From NCBI GenBank assembly GCA_903911165.1, contig CAIWCQ010000242.1, positions 1 through 17,936 of the forward strand: a stretch of 17,936 nucleotides of DNA, in the 5' to 3' direction. Each line of letters starts with the position of its first letter. Within the stretch, counting starts at the first letter, position 1. A model generated the notes under the pieces. The model worked only from the letters and a program-made list of their open reading frames with translations. It was not told the origin of the DNA and ran no database searches. The translations under genes and the position numbers were made by a program. Of the stretch, positions 1-9,239 are shown piece after piece. This DNA is from an uncultured Actinomycetes bacterium. Its GTDB lineage: Bacteria; Actinomycetota; Actinomycetes; Mycobacteriales; Mycobacteriaceae.

Positions 1-354
1 GACGAGACCCATGACACCGAGTCGGCAGCGCATGGCGTGATCATGACCGACGCCGCCTCCGCCAAGGCCAAGGCCCTGCTGGACCAGGAGGGCCGCGACG
101 ATCTCGGGCTGCGCATCGCGGTGCAACCCGGTGGATGCGCCGGATTGCGCTACAACCTGTTCTTTGACGACCGGGCCCTCGACGGTGACCTCAGCGTCGA
201 TTTCGGCGGGGTGGCGCTGATCGTCGACCGGATGAGCGCCCCGTACGTTCTGGGTGCCTCGATCGATTTCGTCGACACCATCGAGAAGCAGGGCTTCACC
301 ATCGACAACCCGAACGCAACCGGGTCCTGCGCCTGCGGCGATTCGTTCAACTAA
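1..354 (+). CDS. HesB/IscA/ErpA-type iron-sulfur cluster carrier, 5' truncated by the window edge
   Basis: A-type Fe-S carrier, a small cytoplasmic protein that accepts Fe-S clusters from the assembly machinery and passes them to apoproteins. The reading frame is open from base 1. A GTG (37) and an ATG (43) lie in frame, but the residues before them (DETHDTESAAHG) resemble the N-terminus of the roughly 118-residue mycobacterial homologue Rv2204c as I recall it, so the true start is probably a few codons outside the window. Counting from the GTG at 37 (105 residues), the three conserved cysteines are C34 in GGCAG and C98/C100 in SCACG near the C-terminus, the family's metal-binding set. The gene ends at a TAA facing the membrane-protein gene. 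Nearby bc1/oxidase genes suggest a role in respiratory Fe-S supply, but this is inference. Family assignment is firm; the exact start is not. Confidence 0.93.
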   Translation, partial: DETHDTESAAHGVIMTDAASAKAKALLDQEGRDDLGLRIAVQPGGCAGLRYNLFFDDRALDGDLSVDFGGVALIVDRMSAPYVLGASIDFVDTIEKQGFTIDNPNATGSCACGDSFN

Positions 355-366
355 GGGCCCGCGGCG

Positions 367-427
367 GGGTTCAGTACCGGTCTGTCGGGTTCAGTATTTG
401 GTCCGTCGGGTTCAGTATTGGGCCGTC
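367..427. repeat. Three 20-21 bp imperfect tandem repeats at a convergent junction
   Basis: Three head-to-tail copies begin at 367, 387 and 408, each opening with GGGTTCAGTA and closing with CCGTC or CTGTC. The last copy covers the final codons and TGA stop (412-414) of the minus-strand membrane-protein gene. The other two copies fill most of the space before the Fe-S carrier gene. Each copy carries the TCAGTA that, on the minus strand, reads Tyr-stop, so the array looks like serial duplication of the gene's 3' end. Confidence 0.85.
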
Positions 428-1002
428 GTACGCAACAGATACGAGCACACGAGCAATTGATTGCCCTGTCGCAACAGTTGCGCAACGCCTTGTTCCTCGT
501 CTCGGCCCCGGCGTGAGCCGGTGGCGGGGTTGACCCGCATGGTGAACAGCGCCTGCGCCTGATAGGACGACGACAGCACGATCTCGTCGATCGAGGTGAC
601 TTCGGCGCTGGCGAACTGTTTACCGAAGGCGTCACTGGCCAACCGGGCCAGCGCCAGGTCGGACTTGCGTTCTTTGACAGCGTCGAACATCCCGCACAGG
701 TTGTTGCGGGCGATCGTCTCAGTGTCTCCGGTCGACAGTGCCGTCAGATAGTTCTGGATCGCCGACTTCGCGGCGGAGTCGGTGAACGCCGACTGGCCGG
801 CGGCAGACCGATTACCCCCCGCGAGGAGCGCCGCGGCGATGATCGCCCCGATGATCCCGATGGCCAGCAGGCTCCACCACAGCACACGTCGGGAACCCGG
901 CCCACCGCGCGTGATCCGGCCGGGGTAGCCGACCGGCGGGGGCAGCGGGCCCGGATACGGATAGCGGCCCGCACCGTAACCGCTCGGATGCGGGCCGGCC
1001 AT
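412..1002 (-). CDS. Conserved mycobacterial single-pass membrane protein (Rv2203-like)
   Basis: 196-residue protein of unknown function. A Pro/Gly/Tyr-rich N-terminus (1-39) is followed by one transmembrane helix (about 40-62, with RR just before it). The C-terminal domain of about 130 residues is predicted to be extracytoplasmic. It contains two cysteines (C103, C186) that could form a disulfide, and its size and pattern resemble NTF2-like or DUF4878-type domains of actinobacterial membrane proteins; that comparison is tentative. The ATG at 1002 was chosen because AGGAG lies 9 nt upstream on the minus strand (1012-1016). The frame stays open far upstream, but only antisense to adoK. By position it corresponds to Rv2203 of M. 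tuberculosis. It is transcribed away from adoK and converges on the Fe-S carrier gene. Confidence 0.82.
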   Translation of the reverse strand: MAGPHPSGYGAGRYPYPGPLPPPVGYPGRITRGGPGSRRVLWWSLLAIGIIGAIIAAALLAGGNRSAAGQSAFTDSAAKSAIQNYLTALSTGDTETIARNNLCGMFDAVKERKSDLALARLASDAFGKQFASAEVTSIDEIVLSSSYQAQALFTMRVNPATGSRRGRDEEQGVAQLLRQGNQLLVCSYLLRTTAQY

Positions 1003-1058
1003 CTGCGTCGTCTCCTGGCAGCTCGTGAAGTGGTGGGCGGAATCGGGGCCGCGTACGC

Positions 1059-1064
1059 AGGTTA
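1059..1064 (-). promoter_or_regulatory. Candidate -10 element (TAACCT) for the membrane-protein gene
   Basis: The minus strand reads TAACCT 56 nt upstream of the ATG at 1002, in the 174-bp divergent region shared with adoK. It fits the TAnnnT pattern of mycobacterial SigA -10 elements. No good -35 hexamer is seen at 17 bp, so this is weak. Confidence 0.25.
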
Positions 1065-1116
1065 GCGCACCTCGGGGCGCGTGAGCCTCGGCACGACCGC
1101 GGGTATTGTGGCCTAG

Positions 1117-2183
<1,067 letters not shown>

Positions 2184-2203
<20 letters not shown>

Positions 2204-4115
2204 GCGGTTCGCTGATCTGCGGCACCACGCTGTGTTCGACGAAGATCGCGTACCAGAGCAGGAAGATCAGCACCGTCCAGAGTCGACGGCTGTGATCGGC
2301 GCCGCCGAGGCGATGCTCGTCGAGCATGGACCGCACGGCTGCGAGGTTGATCAGATGACCGGCGGCCGAGGCGTCGATCATGCCGTAGGCCCAGTCCATC
2401 AATTCCCCGGCGCGCAGCCAGTGCCGAATCGGCACTGGGAAGCCCAACTTTGCGCGGTTGAGCACATGCGCGGGCACGATTGGCTCCAGCGCACGGCGCA
2501 GCGCGTATTTGGTGGTGGTGCGGGTGATCTTCTGGTCGAACGGCAGCCGCGAGGCCACTGCGAATACCTCGGGGTCGAGAAACGGGACGCGCAACTCCAG
2601 TGAATTCGCCATCGTCATCTTGTCGGCCTTGACCAGGATGTCCCCGCGCAGCCAGGTGAACAGGTCAAGATGCTGCATCCGGGCTACCGGGTCCCAGCCG
2701 TCGGACTCGGCGTAGATGGCCGCGGTGATATCGGTGTGGGTCCACGCGGGGTTGAACCCGGGCAGCACCGCGCGCAGTTGCTCGTCGGAGAAGCTGCGGG
2801 CATTGCCGTAATAGCGTTCCTGGAGCGTCAGCGAGCCCCGGTGCAGCAGGCTTTTCCCCCGCATGCCCTCCGGCAGCGGCCGTGAAACCTTGCCGATCGA
2901 CTTGCGAACTGACCGGGGGAGATAGTCGAATCCTTTGAGCGACAACGGTTCCCGATAAATCGTGTAGCCGCCGAATAATTCGTCGGCGCCCTCGCCGGAC
3001 AATACGACCTTGACGTATTTGCGCGCCTCGCGGGCGATGAAGAACAGCGGCACCAGGGCCGGGTCGGCCACCGGTTCGTCGAGATACCAGACGATCTCCG
3101 GTAGTGCGGCGACGAACTCCGACTGGCTGACCACCTTGGTGACGTGGCGGGCACCGATCGCCTCGGCGGAGGCGACGGCCACGTCGACCTCCGAGAAACC
3201 CTCGCGTTCGAACCCGGTGGTGAAGGTGATCAATTTCGGGTTGTGCCGGATCGCCAATGCGGCGATGGCCGTGGAGTCGATACCGCCGGAGAGGAACGCG
3301 CCCACGGTGACGTCGGCCCGCATGTGCTTGGCCACGGAATCCTCGAGTACCGCGGTGATCTCGTCGTAGCGGGCCTGTTCGGTGCCGGGGCGGAATGCGA
3401 CCGCCGCAAAACGTGGCCGGAAGTAACGGTTGACCTCGGGTGCGCACCCCGGGCGAATCACCGCGTAGCTTCCGGACTCCAGTCGCCGTACGCCCCGGTG
3501 CAGAGTCTCTGGTTCCGGCACGTACTGAAGCACGGTGTAGTGCTGTAGTGCCCGCGGGTCGATGTCGAGGTCAAGGCCGAGGTCGCCGGCGAGGTCGAGC
3601 AGGCACTTCTCCTCGCTCCCGACCGCTGTGCCGCCCGGACCGGTCGCCATGAACAGCGGTTTGATGCCGAACGGGTCGCGCGCGCAGAACAACTCCCCGG
3701 CCTCGGTGTCCCAGAGGGCGAAGGCGAACATGCCGCGCAACCGTCCCAGGGCCTCGATTCCCCAGTAGTGGTAGGCGGCGACGATTGCCTCGCCGTCACC
3801 GTCGGTGGCGAACCTGGCCCCGTAAGTCTCGGCGAGTTCCGCCCGTAACTCCAGGTAGTTATAGATCTCGCCGTTGAACACCAGCACGTAGCGGCCGGGC
3901 GCCGTCGGCGGCCCCCAGCGCAGCGGTTGGTGGGAGTGCGAAATATCGATAATCGACAGCCGGTTGAAACCCAGAACGACCCGATCGTCCGACCAGGTTC
4001 CGGGCTCGTCGGGGCCGCGGTGACGCATCAGGTGCGATGCCCCGGCGACGGCGCCGACGGTGTGGGTGCCGATGGCGCCCGCGGCATGTCCTACCAGGGC
4101 AAGGAGTCCGCACAC
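2184..4115 (-). CDS. asnB: Glutamine-dependent asparagine synthetase / amidotransferase AsnB (LtsA-like)
   Basis: 643 residues; M. tuberculosis AsnB (Rv2201) is about 652. Residues 2 to about 220 form a class II glutamine amidotransferase domain. C2 is the nucleophile exposed after Met removal, with RHRGPDE at 31-37 and NGEIYN at 81-86. The ATP-dependent synthetase domain follows, with pyrophosphate loop SGGIDS at 276-281. C2 directly after the start fixes the GTG at 4115 as the initiation codon. Ammonia released from glutamine is channelled to an adenylated carboxylate. In corynebacteria and mycobacteria, relatives (LtsA/AsnB) amidate meso-diaminopimelate in peptidoglycan precursors and affect antibiotic and lysozyme tolerance. 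Whether this protein makes asparagine, amidates mDAP, or both cannot be decided from sequence. It is transcribed divergently from ctaC. Confidence 0.93.
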
Positions 4116-4122
4116 CCGGCCT

Positions 4123-4128
4123 AGTATG
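4123..4128 (-). promoter_or_regulatory. Candidate -10 element for a leaderless asnB transcript
   Basis: The minus strand reads CATACT ending 7 nt before the asnB GTG. There is no purine-rich Shine-Dalgarno between it and the start. A -10 this close would place the transcription start at or next to the GTG, as in the leaderless mRNAs common in mycobacteria. The -35 region is poor. Confidence 0.35.
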
Positions 4129-4162
4129 CCCGACTCGCGCTCGTGACCGGAATTCGCGACCG

Positions 4163-4192
4163 GCGGAATTACGCGGAATAGCGCGGAATAGC
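4163..4192. repeat. Three 10-bp direct repeats between asnB and ctaC
   Basis: GCGGAATTAC, GCGGAATAGC and GCGGAATAGC lie back to back at 4163, 4173 and 4183. A period of 10 bp puts each copy on nearly the same DNA face. The array sits about 50-75 bp upstream of the asnB start and just upstream of the putative ctaC -35, where a regulator of either gene could bind. Confidence 0.8.
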
Positions 4193-4211
4193 AAGGTGTG
4201 CCCGTATGCCT

Positions 4212-4239
4212 TTGATCGGTGGTCTACGCTGCGTAGTAT
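4212..4239 (+). promoter_or_regulatory. Putative SigA-type promoter of ctaC
   Basis: TTGATC (4212-4217) and TAGTAT (4234-4239) are separated by 16 bp, a good match to the housekeeping consensus. Predicted initiation near 4246 would give a leader of about 85 nt before ctaC, which has a strong ribosome-binding site. Read directly from sequence and unverified. Confidence 0.5.
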
Positions 4240-4321
4240 TCGGGTCAGATGGATGATCGGGTGACTATCGCCGGTGCGCTAAAGCCGGGTCGTTCGACGC
4301 CATCGCCGGAGCTTGTGACCC

Positions 4322-4329
4322 AGGAGGTG
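4322..4329 (+). promoter_or_regulatory. Strong ribosome-binding site of ctaC that leaves the start codon ambiguous
   Basis: AGGAGGTG is followed by CC-ATG-GTG. The ATG at 4332 is only 4 nt from the AGGAGG core, while the next codon, GTG at 4335, has a more usual 7-nt gap. Either would give essentially the same protein. Confidence 0.6.
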
Positions 4330-4331
4330 CC

Positions 4332-5408
4332 ATGGTGACACCAGACAGAGCCGGCGTCGTTGCGACGCACGCGCGCTTGCGTCGTACCGCGTCGATGGCT
4401 ATCACCGCCGCGGTGCTCACGCTGACCCTCAGCGGCTGCGACTGGCGGCACGCCTTCGGCCTGGGCTGGCCGAACGGCATCACCCCGGAAAGCCACCTGA
4501 TGAGGAGTCTGTGGGTCTGGTCGGTGATCGCCGCGCTGATCGTCGGCGTGATGGTGTGGGGCCTGATGTTCTGGACGGCGGCAGCCCATCGGAAGAAAAA
4601 AAGCGACACTGAGCTGCCCCGCCAGTTCGGCTACAACATGCCGCTGGAACTGGCGCTGACGGTGGTGCCCTTCATCATCATCTCGGTGCTGTTCTACTTC
4701 ACCGTCGTGGTCCAAAACCGGGTCCTGGACCGGGAACCCAACCCAGAGGTGGTCGTCGACGTCACCGCATTCCAGTGGAACTGGAAGTTCGGCTACCAGA
4801 AAATCGCCTTCGCCGATGGTTCGTTCAACTACGACGGTGCCGACCCTGCCCGCAAGGCCGCGATGATCTCCAAGCCGGAAGGCAAGGATGTTAACGGCGA
4901 GGAGAAGGTCGGCCCGATTCGCGGCATCAACCCCGAAGACCGCAGCTACCTGAACTTCAACAAGGTCGAGACGGTGGGAACCAGCGACGAGATCCCGGTG
5001 CTGGTATTGCCGGTGGGCAAGAGGATCGAATTCCAACAGGCCTCGGCCGACGTGATCCACTCGTTCTGGGTTCCGGAGTTCCTGTTCAAGCGCGACGTCT
5101 TCCCGAACCCGAAGGAAAACCACTCCGAGAACATCTGGCAGGTCTCCGAGATCAACCAGACCGGTGCCTTCGTGGGCCGGTGCGCTGAGATGTGCGGCAC
5201 CTACCATGCGATGATGAACTTCGAGGTCCGGGTGGTGTCGGCCAGCGATTTCAAGACCTACCTGGAAGCCCGGATCGCCGGGGACAGCAATGCCGCGGCT
5301 CTGTCGGCGATCAACCAGTCGCCGGTGGCCACCACCACCCGTCCGTTCGACACCCGTCGGGGCGAACAGGTGAAAACGCCTCCGGGTCTGGCTCAGGCCA
5401 GCAAGTAG
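4332..5408 (+). CDS. ctaC: Cytochrome c oxidase subunit II (aa3 type)
   Basis: CuA-bearing subunit II of the aa3 oxidase, taking electrons from the cytochrome c domain of QcrC. 358 residues. An N-terminal hydrophobic signal ends in lipobox LSGC (C36, probable lipidation site). Two transmembrane helices follow at about 59-82 and 106-127, then the cupredoxin domain outside the membrane. The aromatic stretch FQWNWKF at 147-153 is the electron-entry region. CuA ligands are all present: H243, then C284, E286, C288, H292 and M295. An insertion around 160-215 is typical of actinobacterial subunit II. First gene of a plus-strand operon, with ctaF starting 18 nt after its stop. Equivalent to Rv2200c. 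See the ribosome-binding-site entry for the one-codon start ambiguity. Confidence 0.97.
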   Translation: MVTPDRAGVVATHARLRRTASMAITAAVLTLTLSGCDWRHAFGLGWPNGITPESHLMRSLWVWSVIAALIVGVMVWGLMFWTAAAHRKKKSDTELPRQFGYNMPLELALTVVPFIIISVLFYFTVVVQNRVLDREPNPEVVVDVTAFQWNWKFGYQKIAFADGSFNYDGADPARKAAMISKPEGKDVNGEEKVGPIRGINPEDRSYLNFNKVETVGTSDEIPVLVLPVGKRIEFQQASADVIHSFWVPEFLFKRDVFPNPKENHSENIWQVSEINQTGAFVGRCAEMCGTYHAMMNFEVRVVSASDFKTYLEARIAGDSNAAALSAINQSPVATTTRPFDTRRGEQVKTPPGLAQASK

Positions 5409-5426
5409 CGAAGCTAGGGAGTCGAC

Positions 5427-5846
5427 ATGCGTATTGAAGCCCGGCTGTTTGAAATCCTGACCGGATTCTTCGGCCTCGCCGCCATCGCCTACGGAAGCCT
5501 GACCGCGGTGTTCGCGACCGGCGGCTTGGAATGGGCCGGCACCACCGCGCTGGTGCTGACCGCGGGTTTGTCGGTGATCATCGGCACGTTCTTCCGGTTC
5601 ATTGCGCGTCGACTCGATACCCGGCCGGAGGATTACGCCCAGGCCGATATCGCCGACGGCGCGGGGGAGCTTGGCTTCTTCTCGCCGCACAGCTGGTGGC
5701 CGTTGCTGATCGCCCTGGCGTTCTCGACAGCCGCGGTGGGTGCCGCCCTGTGGCTGCCGTGGCTGATCGTCGTCGGCGTGGTCTTCGTTCTGGCGGCGGT
5801 ATCGGGCCTGGTTTTCGAGTACTACGTCGGGCCCGAGAAGCACTGA
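5427..5846 (+). CDS. ctaF: Cytochrome c oxidase subunit IV, actinobacterial type
   Basis: 139 residues, the same length I recall for M. tuberculosis CtaF (Rv2199c). A small integral subunit of the actinobacterial aa3 oxidase, present in the bcc-aa3 supercomplex; it has no redox cofactor. Four predicted transmembrane helices at about 8-30, 37-60, 90-108 and 110-132 flank a polar loop (61-88, with LDTRPEDY). The ATG at 5427 has AGGGAG (5416-5421) upstream. Its 18-nt distance from ctaC indicates cotranscription. Unrelated in sequence to mitochondrial subunit IV. Confidence 0.95.
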   Translation: MRIEARLFEILTGFFGLAAIAYGSLTAVFATGGLEWAGTTALVLTAGLSVIIGTFFRFIARRLDTRPEDYAQADIADGAGELGFFSPHSWWPLLIALAFSTAAVGAALWLPWLIVVGVVFVLAAVSGLVFEYYVGPEKH

Positions 5847-5863
5847 GCGATCTTGCCGCCGAA

Positions 5864-5895
5864 GGTCACGATCCAGGTGGTAACCGGCCGTGACC
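5864..5895 (+). terminator. Possible hairpin downstream of ctaF
   Basis: GGTCACG (5864-5870) pairs perfectly with CGTGACC (5889-5895) across an 18-nt loop, beginning 17 nt after the ctaF stop. No T-run follows, so it would be at best a weak, U-less terminator or an RNA processing or stability element. The gap to the next gene (165 bp) makes some transcriptional boundary plausible. Confidence 0.3.
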
Positions 5896-5930
5896 CGGTG
5901 TGCTGCAGGCCCGTTCGGCCGCGAATTGGG

Positions 5931-5936
5931 TAGTGT
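5931..5936 (+). promoter_or_regulatory. Candidate -10 element (TAGTGT) for the mmpS3-like gene
   Basis: TAGTGT fits TAnnnT and lies about 75 nt upstream of the ATG at 6012. No convincing -35 is seen. If real, the mmpS3/DUF2561 pair has its own promoter in addition to any read-through from ctaCF. Confidence 0.25.
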
Positions 5937-6011
5937 TGCGCCGACGTGGCCGACCGGCTACCCCGGCCGGACGCGGCACCAATCGATGCTGTCGAAAGAG
6001 GATAGGCGCAG

Positions 6012-6845
6012 ATGAGCGGGCCCAATCCGCCTGATGAGGTCCCGGGTGGTCAGCCGACCGAGGAGTTCCGTGACGAACTGACCGACACCGGTTTCTCGCG
6101 GGCCTATTCGGCTCCGGAATCTGAGCAGTACGCGATCGCGCCCTATATCCCCGCTGAGCTCGAACTCTACGATTACGACAGCTACGACCAGGGTGCGCAG
6201 ACGCCGGCTGATCTTTCGCCGCCGAAGTGGCCGTGGGTGGTCGGTATCACGGCCATCATCGCCGCGATCTCGTTGGTGGCCTCGGTGGCGCTGCTGGTGA
6301 CCCGAACGGACGCCAGCGACGTGGCATCTTCTTCGACCACTACCAGCAGTCCGCCGGTCCAGGACGAGATCACCACGCCACCACCGGAGCCGCCGCCACC
6401 GGAGCCGAGCAGCGAAGCCCCGCCACCGGAGCCGCCGCCCCCGCCACCGCCGACCGAGACGGTCACGGTGACGCCGGAACCTCCGCCGGTGGCGCCTGAG
6501 CCTTCGCCACCGCCGCCCGAGCCGCCACCGCCGCCGCCCCCGCCTCCCGCTCCCACCACGACAGTTCCGGTGGGTCCCCGGCAGGTGACCTACTCCGTCA
6601 CGGGCGCCAAAGCGCCTGGGGACATCATCACGGTGACCTACGTCGACGCCTCGGGCCGGCGGCGCACCCAGCGCAACGTCTACATCCCGTGGTCGTTGAC
6701 GGTGACGCCGATTTCGACGTCGGAGGTCGGCTCGGTACAGGCCTCCAGCCTGTTTCTGGTCAGCAGGCTGAACTGCTCCATCACCACTAGCGACGGGACG
6801 GTGTTGTCATCGAATCAGAACAATTCCGCGCAGACGAGCTGCTGA
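6012..6845 (+). CDS. mmpS3: MmpS3-like proline-rich membrane protein
   Basis: 277 residues. The cytoplasmic N-terminus (1-72) is acidic and Tyr-rich. One transmembrane helix (74-96) follows, then a long Pro/Glu-rich extracytoplasmic linker (about 123-182, with runs of PPPEPP and polyproline) and a C-terminal beta-rich domain (188-277). That domain resembles the MmpS fold (VTYSVTG start, C255 and C277 as a likely disulfide pair). M. tuberculosis MmpS3 (Rv2198c, about 299 residues) sits in the same place and has the same layout. Most MmpS proteins pair with an MmpL transporter, but no mmpL gene is nearby, as for MmpS3 in M. tuberculosis; its job is not evident here. The polyproline linker could span the envelope. 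ATG at 6012 follows a purine-rich AAAGAGGATAGG. Its TGA overlaps the next ATG by 1 nt. Confidence 0.88.
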   Translation: MSGPNPPDEVPGGQPTEEFRDELTDTGFSRAYSAPESEQYAIAPYIPAELELYDYDSYDQGAQTPADLSPPKWPWVVGITAIIAAISLVASVALLVTRTDASDVASSSTTTSSPPVQDEITTPPPEPPPPEPSSEAPPPEPPPPPPPTETVTVTPEPPPVAPEPSPPPPEPPPPPPPPPAPTTTVPVGPRQVTYSVTGAKAPGDIITVTYVDASGRRRTQRNVYIPWSLTVTPISTSEVGSVQASSLFLVSRLNCSITTSDGTVLSSNQNNSAQTSC

Positions 6846-7528
6846 TGGCCGGCGATCCGGATACGGCGGGCCAAAGCCGCTCACCTGAGTCGATAGACCG
6901 GTTCATGGTGGCCGTCTGCGGTGCCATCTGGTTGGTGCTGCTGGCCATGAGCGTCGTCGCCACCGTCGCCCTGGTGCAGCTCGGACGAGGTCGGGACGCT
7001 GGTCCTGACGGCCAGCCGTCGTGGCTGCTCTACAGCATTATCGCCGTCTCCGCCCTGATCATCGCCGGGGCGATACCGCTGCTGTTGCGGGCTCGGCGAA
7101 CGGCACTGGCGGATCCCGGCAGCACCGGATCCGATCCCGATGGGGTGTCTGGGTCTGGGGTGTCTGGGTCTGGGGTGTCTGATCCGGGGCCGGTGCTGCC
7201 CGTCGAGGCACCAACGGAGAAGCTGCGGGTGTTCGGAACCGCGGTGGACCCCTACGCCCGCGAGGCCGCCCCTGAACCGGCAGCGGTGTCGCGGGTGCCC
7301 GCCGGCGTCGTCGACCGACTGTGGCTGCGCGGCACGGCGTCGCTGCTGGGGGCGATGGGCCTGGCACTGACCGCCGTCGCCACCGCTACCTACCTGCTGG
7401 CCACCGGCAGCGACACCGGAACCTGGGTGGCACTCGGCACCGCCGGCGCCATCACCGTGGCGATGCCGGCGGTTCTGGTCGCGTTCGCACGGCGACTCAG
7501 CGATGCCATCGACGCCGCCGCGGGGTGA
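6845..7528 (+). CDS. DUF2561-type four-TM membrane protein (Rv2197c-like)
   Basis: 227 residues, function unknown. Transmembrane segments at about 22-46, 60-82, 163-187 and 192-214 form two hairpins. The middle section (83-160) is polar, Gly/Ser/Pro-rich and variable, and includes a GVSGS repeat. By position it corresponds to Rv2197c, a mycobacterial membrane protein of the DUF2561 family. Start ATG overlaps the mmpS3 stop in TGATG, implying translational coupling and a shared function or stoichiometry. It lies directly between the ctaCF and qcr gene sets, so a supercomplex-associated role is worth testing, but nothing in the sequence demonstrates one. It converges on qcrB with 31 nt between them. 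Confidence 0.85.
   Translation: MAGDPDTAGQSRSPESIDRFMVAVCGAIWLVLLAMSVVATVALVQLGRGRDAGPDGQPSWLLYSIIAVSALIIAGAIPLLLRARRTALADPGSTGSDPDGVSGSGVSGSGVSDPGPVLPVEAPTEKLRVFGTAVDPYAREAAPEPAAVSRVPAGVVDRLWLRGTASLLGAMGLALTAVATATYLLATGSDTGTWVALGTAGAITVAMPAVLVAFARRLSDAIDAAAG
7141..7180. repeat. 15-bp coding repeat, 2.7 copies, in the DUF2561 gene
   Basis: TGGGGTGTCTGGGTC at 7141 and 7156 plus a partial copy at 7171 encode GVSGS-GVSGS-GVS in the cytoplasmic or linker region between the two TM hairpins. The copies are identical at the DNA level, which suggests recent expansion. Confidence 0.9.
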
Positions 7529-7559
7529 GATCCGTGGCGGTCCGCTCTAGCCGTCGTGA

Positions 7560-9239
7560 CTAGTGGTGCCCGTTGGACCCGTTGGACCCATTCGATCCGT
7601 TCGATCCGTTGGACCCGTTTGACCCGGGGTACTCGAAGTCCTGGTACTCCTTCAGTGCGGTCAGGGAACGCTGTTCGGAGGTATGTGCCGCCTCATTGAG
7701 CGCCGCGTTCTGGGCGGCCGGATCCGCGGTGAGGAAACTACCGCGCCCGGGCCGGCCGGCGGAACCCAGCTTGTTCATGCGCTTCGGCAACGCGGCGCCC
7801 TGGTACTCCAGCGGGATTGGATGGCCGTGATCATCGACCGGCCCCAGCGGCTGGTGCAACTCGATGTACGCACCGTGTGGCAGCCGCTTGATAATGCCGG
7901 TCTCGATTCCGTGCTCGAGCACGTCGCGGTCACTGCGTTGCAGGGCCACGGCCCACCGGTAGGTGATGAAGAACACCAGGGGCGGAATCACCAGCATGCC
8001 GATCCGACCGATCCAGGTCGTCGCATTCAGCGAGATATGGAACGTGTAGGCGATGATGTCGTTCATCGCGCTGAACGTCAGTACCACGTAGAACGCGATC
8101 GCCATCGCCCCGATGCCGGTACGCACCGGAACGTCACGCGGGCGCTGCAGCAGGTTGTGGTGGGCGTCATCCCCGGTGAACCGCCGTTCGAGGAACGGGT
8201 AGATGAAGAGCAGCAGGAAGATCACGCCCATCAGAACCGCCACCCACACCGCAGCCGGGATGGTGTGGTTGCCGAAATAGATCTCCCACGGCGGGAACAG
8301 CCGGATCAGGCCGTCGGTCCACATCATGTAGAAGTCAGGTTGGGAGCCGGCGGAGACCTGAGAAGGCTTGTAGGGGCCCAATTGCCAGATCGGGTTGATC
8401 TGGAGCAGGCCGCCCATCAGGCCGAGGATGCCGACGACGATGGCGAAGAAGCCGCCGGATTTGACCGCGAAGACCGGCATCACCCGGACGCCGACCACGT
8501 TGTTCTCGGTGCGCCCGGGGCCGGGGAACTGGGTGTGCTTCTGGAACCAGACCAGCGCGAGGTGCATGCCGATCAGGCCGAGCATGATCCCGGGGAACAG
8601 CAGGATGTGCACCGCGTACAGCCGGGGCATGATGATGTCGCCGGGGAAGTCACCGCCGAAGATTGCCCAGTGCATCCAGGTGCCCATCAGCGGGATGCCC
8701 AGCGTGATCGACGACAGCGCGGCCCGGATGCCGGTGCCTGAGAGCAGGTCGTCGGGCAGTGAGTAGCCGAAGAAGCCCTCGAACATGGCCAGAACCAGCA
8801 GCAGCGAGCCGATCACCCAGTTCGCCTCGCGAGGCCGCCGGAAGGCGCCGGTGAAGAAGATGCGAGCCAGGTGCACCATGATTGAGGCCGCGAACAGCAG
8901 TGCCGCCCAGTGGTGAACTTGGCGGACGAAGAGCCCACCGCGGACTTCGAAGCTGATGTTCAGAGCGGTCTCGTAGGCTCGCGACATCTGGATGCCGCGC
9001 AGCGGCTGATAGACGCCCTCGTAGGTGACGTGCGCCATGGAGGGGTCGAAGAACAGTGTCAGGTAGACGCCGGTGAGCAGCAGCACGATGAAGCTGTACA
9101 TCGCAATCTCACCCAGCAGGAACGACCAGTGGGTGGGAAACACTTTGTTTAGTTGGCGGCGCAGGGCACCCGAGGGGTGGTACCGCGAGTCGAGGTTGTC
9201 GGCGACCTTGTCGATGCCGTCAGAAATGATTGTGCTCAT
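7560..9239 (-). CDS. qcrB: Cytochrome b subunit of the actinobacterial bcc (bc1-like) complex
   Basis: Oxidises menaquinol and passes electrons through two b haems. 559 residues. The likely haem ligands in two four-helix-bundle helices are H109/H123 ([17 protein letters not shown]) and H211/H226. The quinol-oxidation-site motif is PDFY at 301-304 (PEWY in bc1). T308 aligns with the M. tuberculosis T313 associated with telacebec (Q203) resistance; it is the wild-type Thr. The ATG at 9239 overlaps the qcrA TGA as ATGA and has GGGAG 8 nt upstream (9248-9252); a TTG at 9254 is a worse start. The N-terminus differs from M. tuberculosis. The C-terminus ends in six Ser-Asn-Gly repeats and HH, absent from M. 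tuberculosis QcrB as I recall it. Last gene of ctaE-qcrCAB. Confidence 0.97.
   Translation of the reverse strand: MSTIISDGIDKVADNLDSRYHPSGALRRQLNKVFPTHWSFLLGEIAMYSFIVLLLTGVYLTLFFDPSMAHVTYEGVYQPLRGIQMSRAYETALNISFEVRGGLFVRQVHHWAALLFAASIMVHLARIFFTGAFRRPREANWVIGSLLLVLAMFEGFFGYSLPDDLLSGTGIRAALSSITLGIPLMGTWMHWAIFGGDFPGDIIMPRLYAVHILLFPGIMLGLIGMHLALVWFQKHTQFPGPGRTENNVVGVRVMPVFAVKSGGFFAIVVGILGLMGGLLQINPIWQLGPYKPSQVSAGSQPDFYMMWTDGLIRLFPPWEIYFGNHTIPAAVWVAVLMGVIFLLLFIYPFLERRFTGDDAHHNLLQRPRDVPVRTGIGAMAIAFYVVLTFSAMNDIIAYTFHISLNATTWIGRIGMLVIPPLVFFITYRWAVALQRSDRDVLEHGIETGIIKRLPHGAYIELHQPLGPVDDHGHPIPLEYQGAALPKRMNKLGSAGRPGRGSFLTADPAAQNAALNEAAHTSEQRSLTALKEYQDFEYPGSNGSNGSNGSNGSNGSNGHH
7569..7622. repeat. Six 9-bp repeats encoding the Ser-Asn-Gly tail of QcrB
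   Basis: The plus strand shows six 9-base units of the form CCC-GTT-GGA or TCC-GTT-CGA, encoding SNG six times on the minus strand, just before the terminal HH and stop. Codon usage varies a little (GGA, CGA, TGA; CCC, TCC; GTT, ATT on the plus strand), so some copies have already diverged. Confidence 0.93.

Noticed and set aside
4141..4170. GGAATTCGCGACCGGCGGAATT as an imperfect operator next to the 10-bp repeats
   Set aside because: The similarity of the ends comes from the GGAATT shared with the direct repeats; no convincing dyad symmetry.
4245..5843. Open frame of 532 codons on the minus strand opposite ctaC and ctaF
   Set aside because: Mirror frame of high-GC coding DNA: composition is dominated by His, Arg, Gly and Asp, with no domain, and it covers two certain genes.
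7683..8741. 352-codon plus-strand open frame opposite qcrB
   Set aside because: His/Asp/Gln/Arg-rich shadow of the cytochrome b gene with no fold or start signal.
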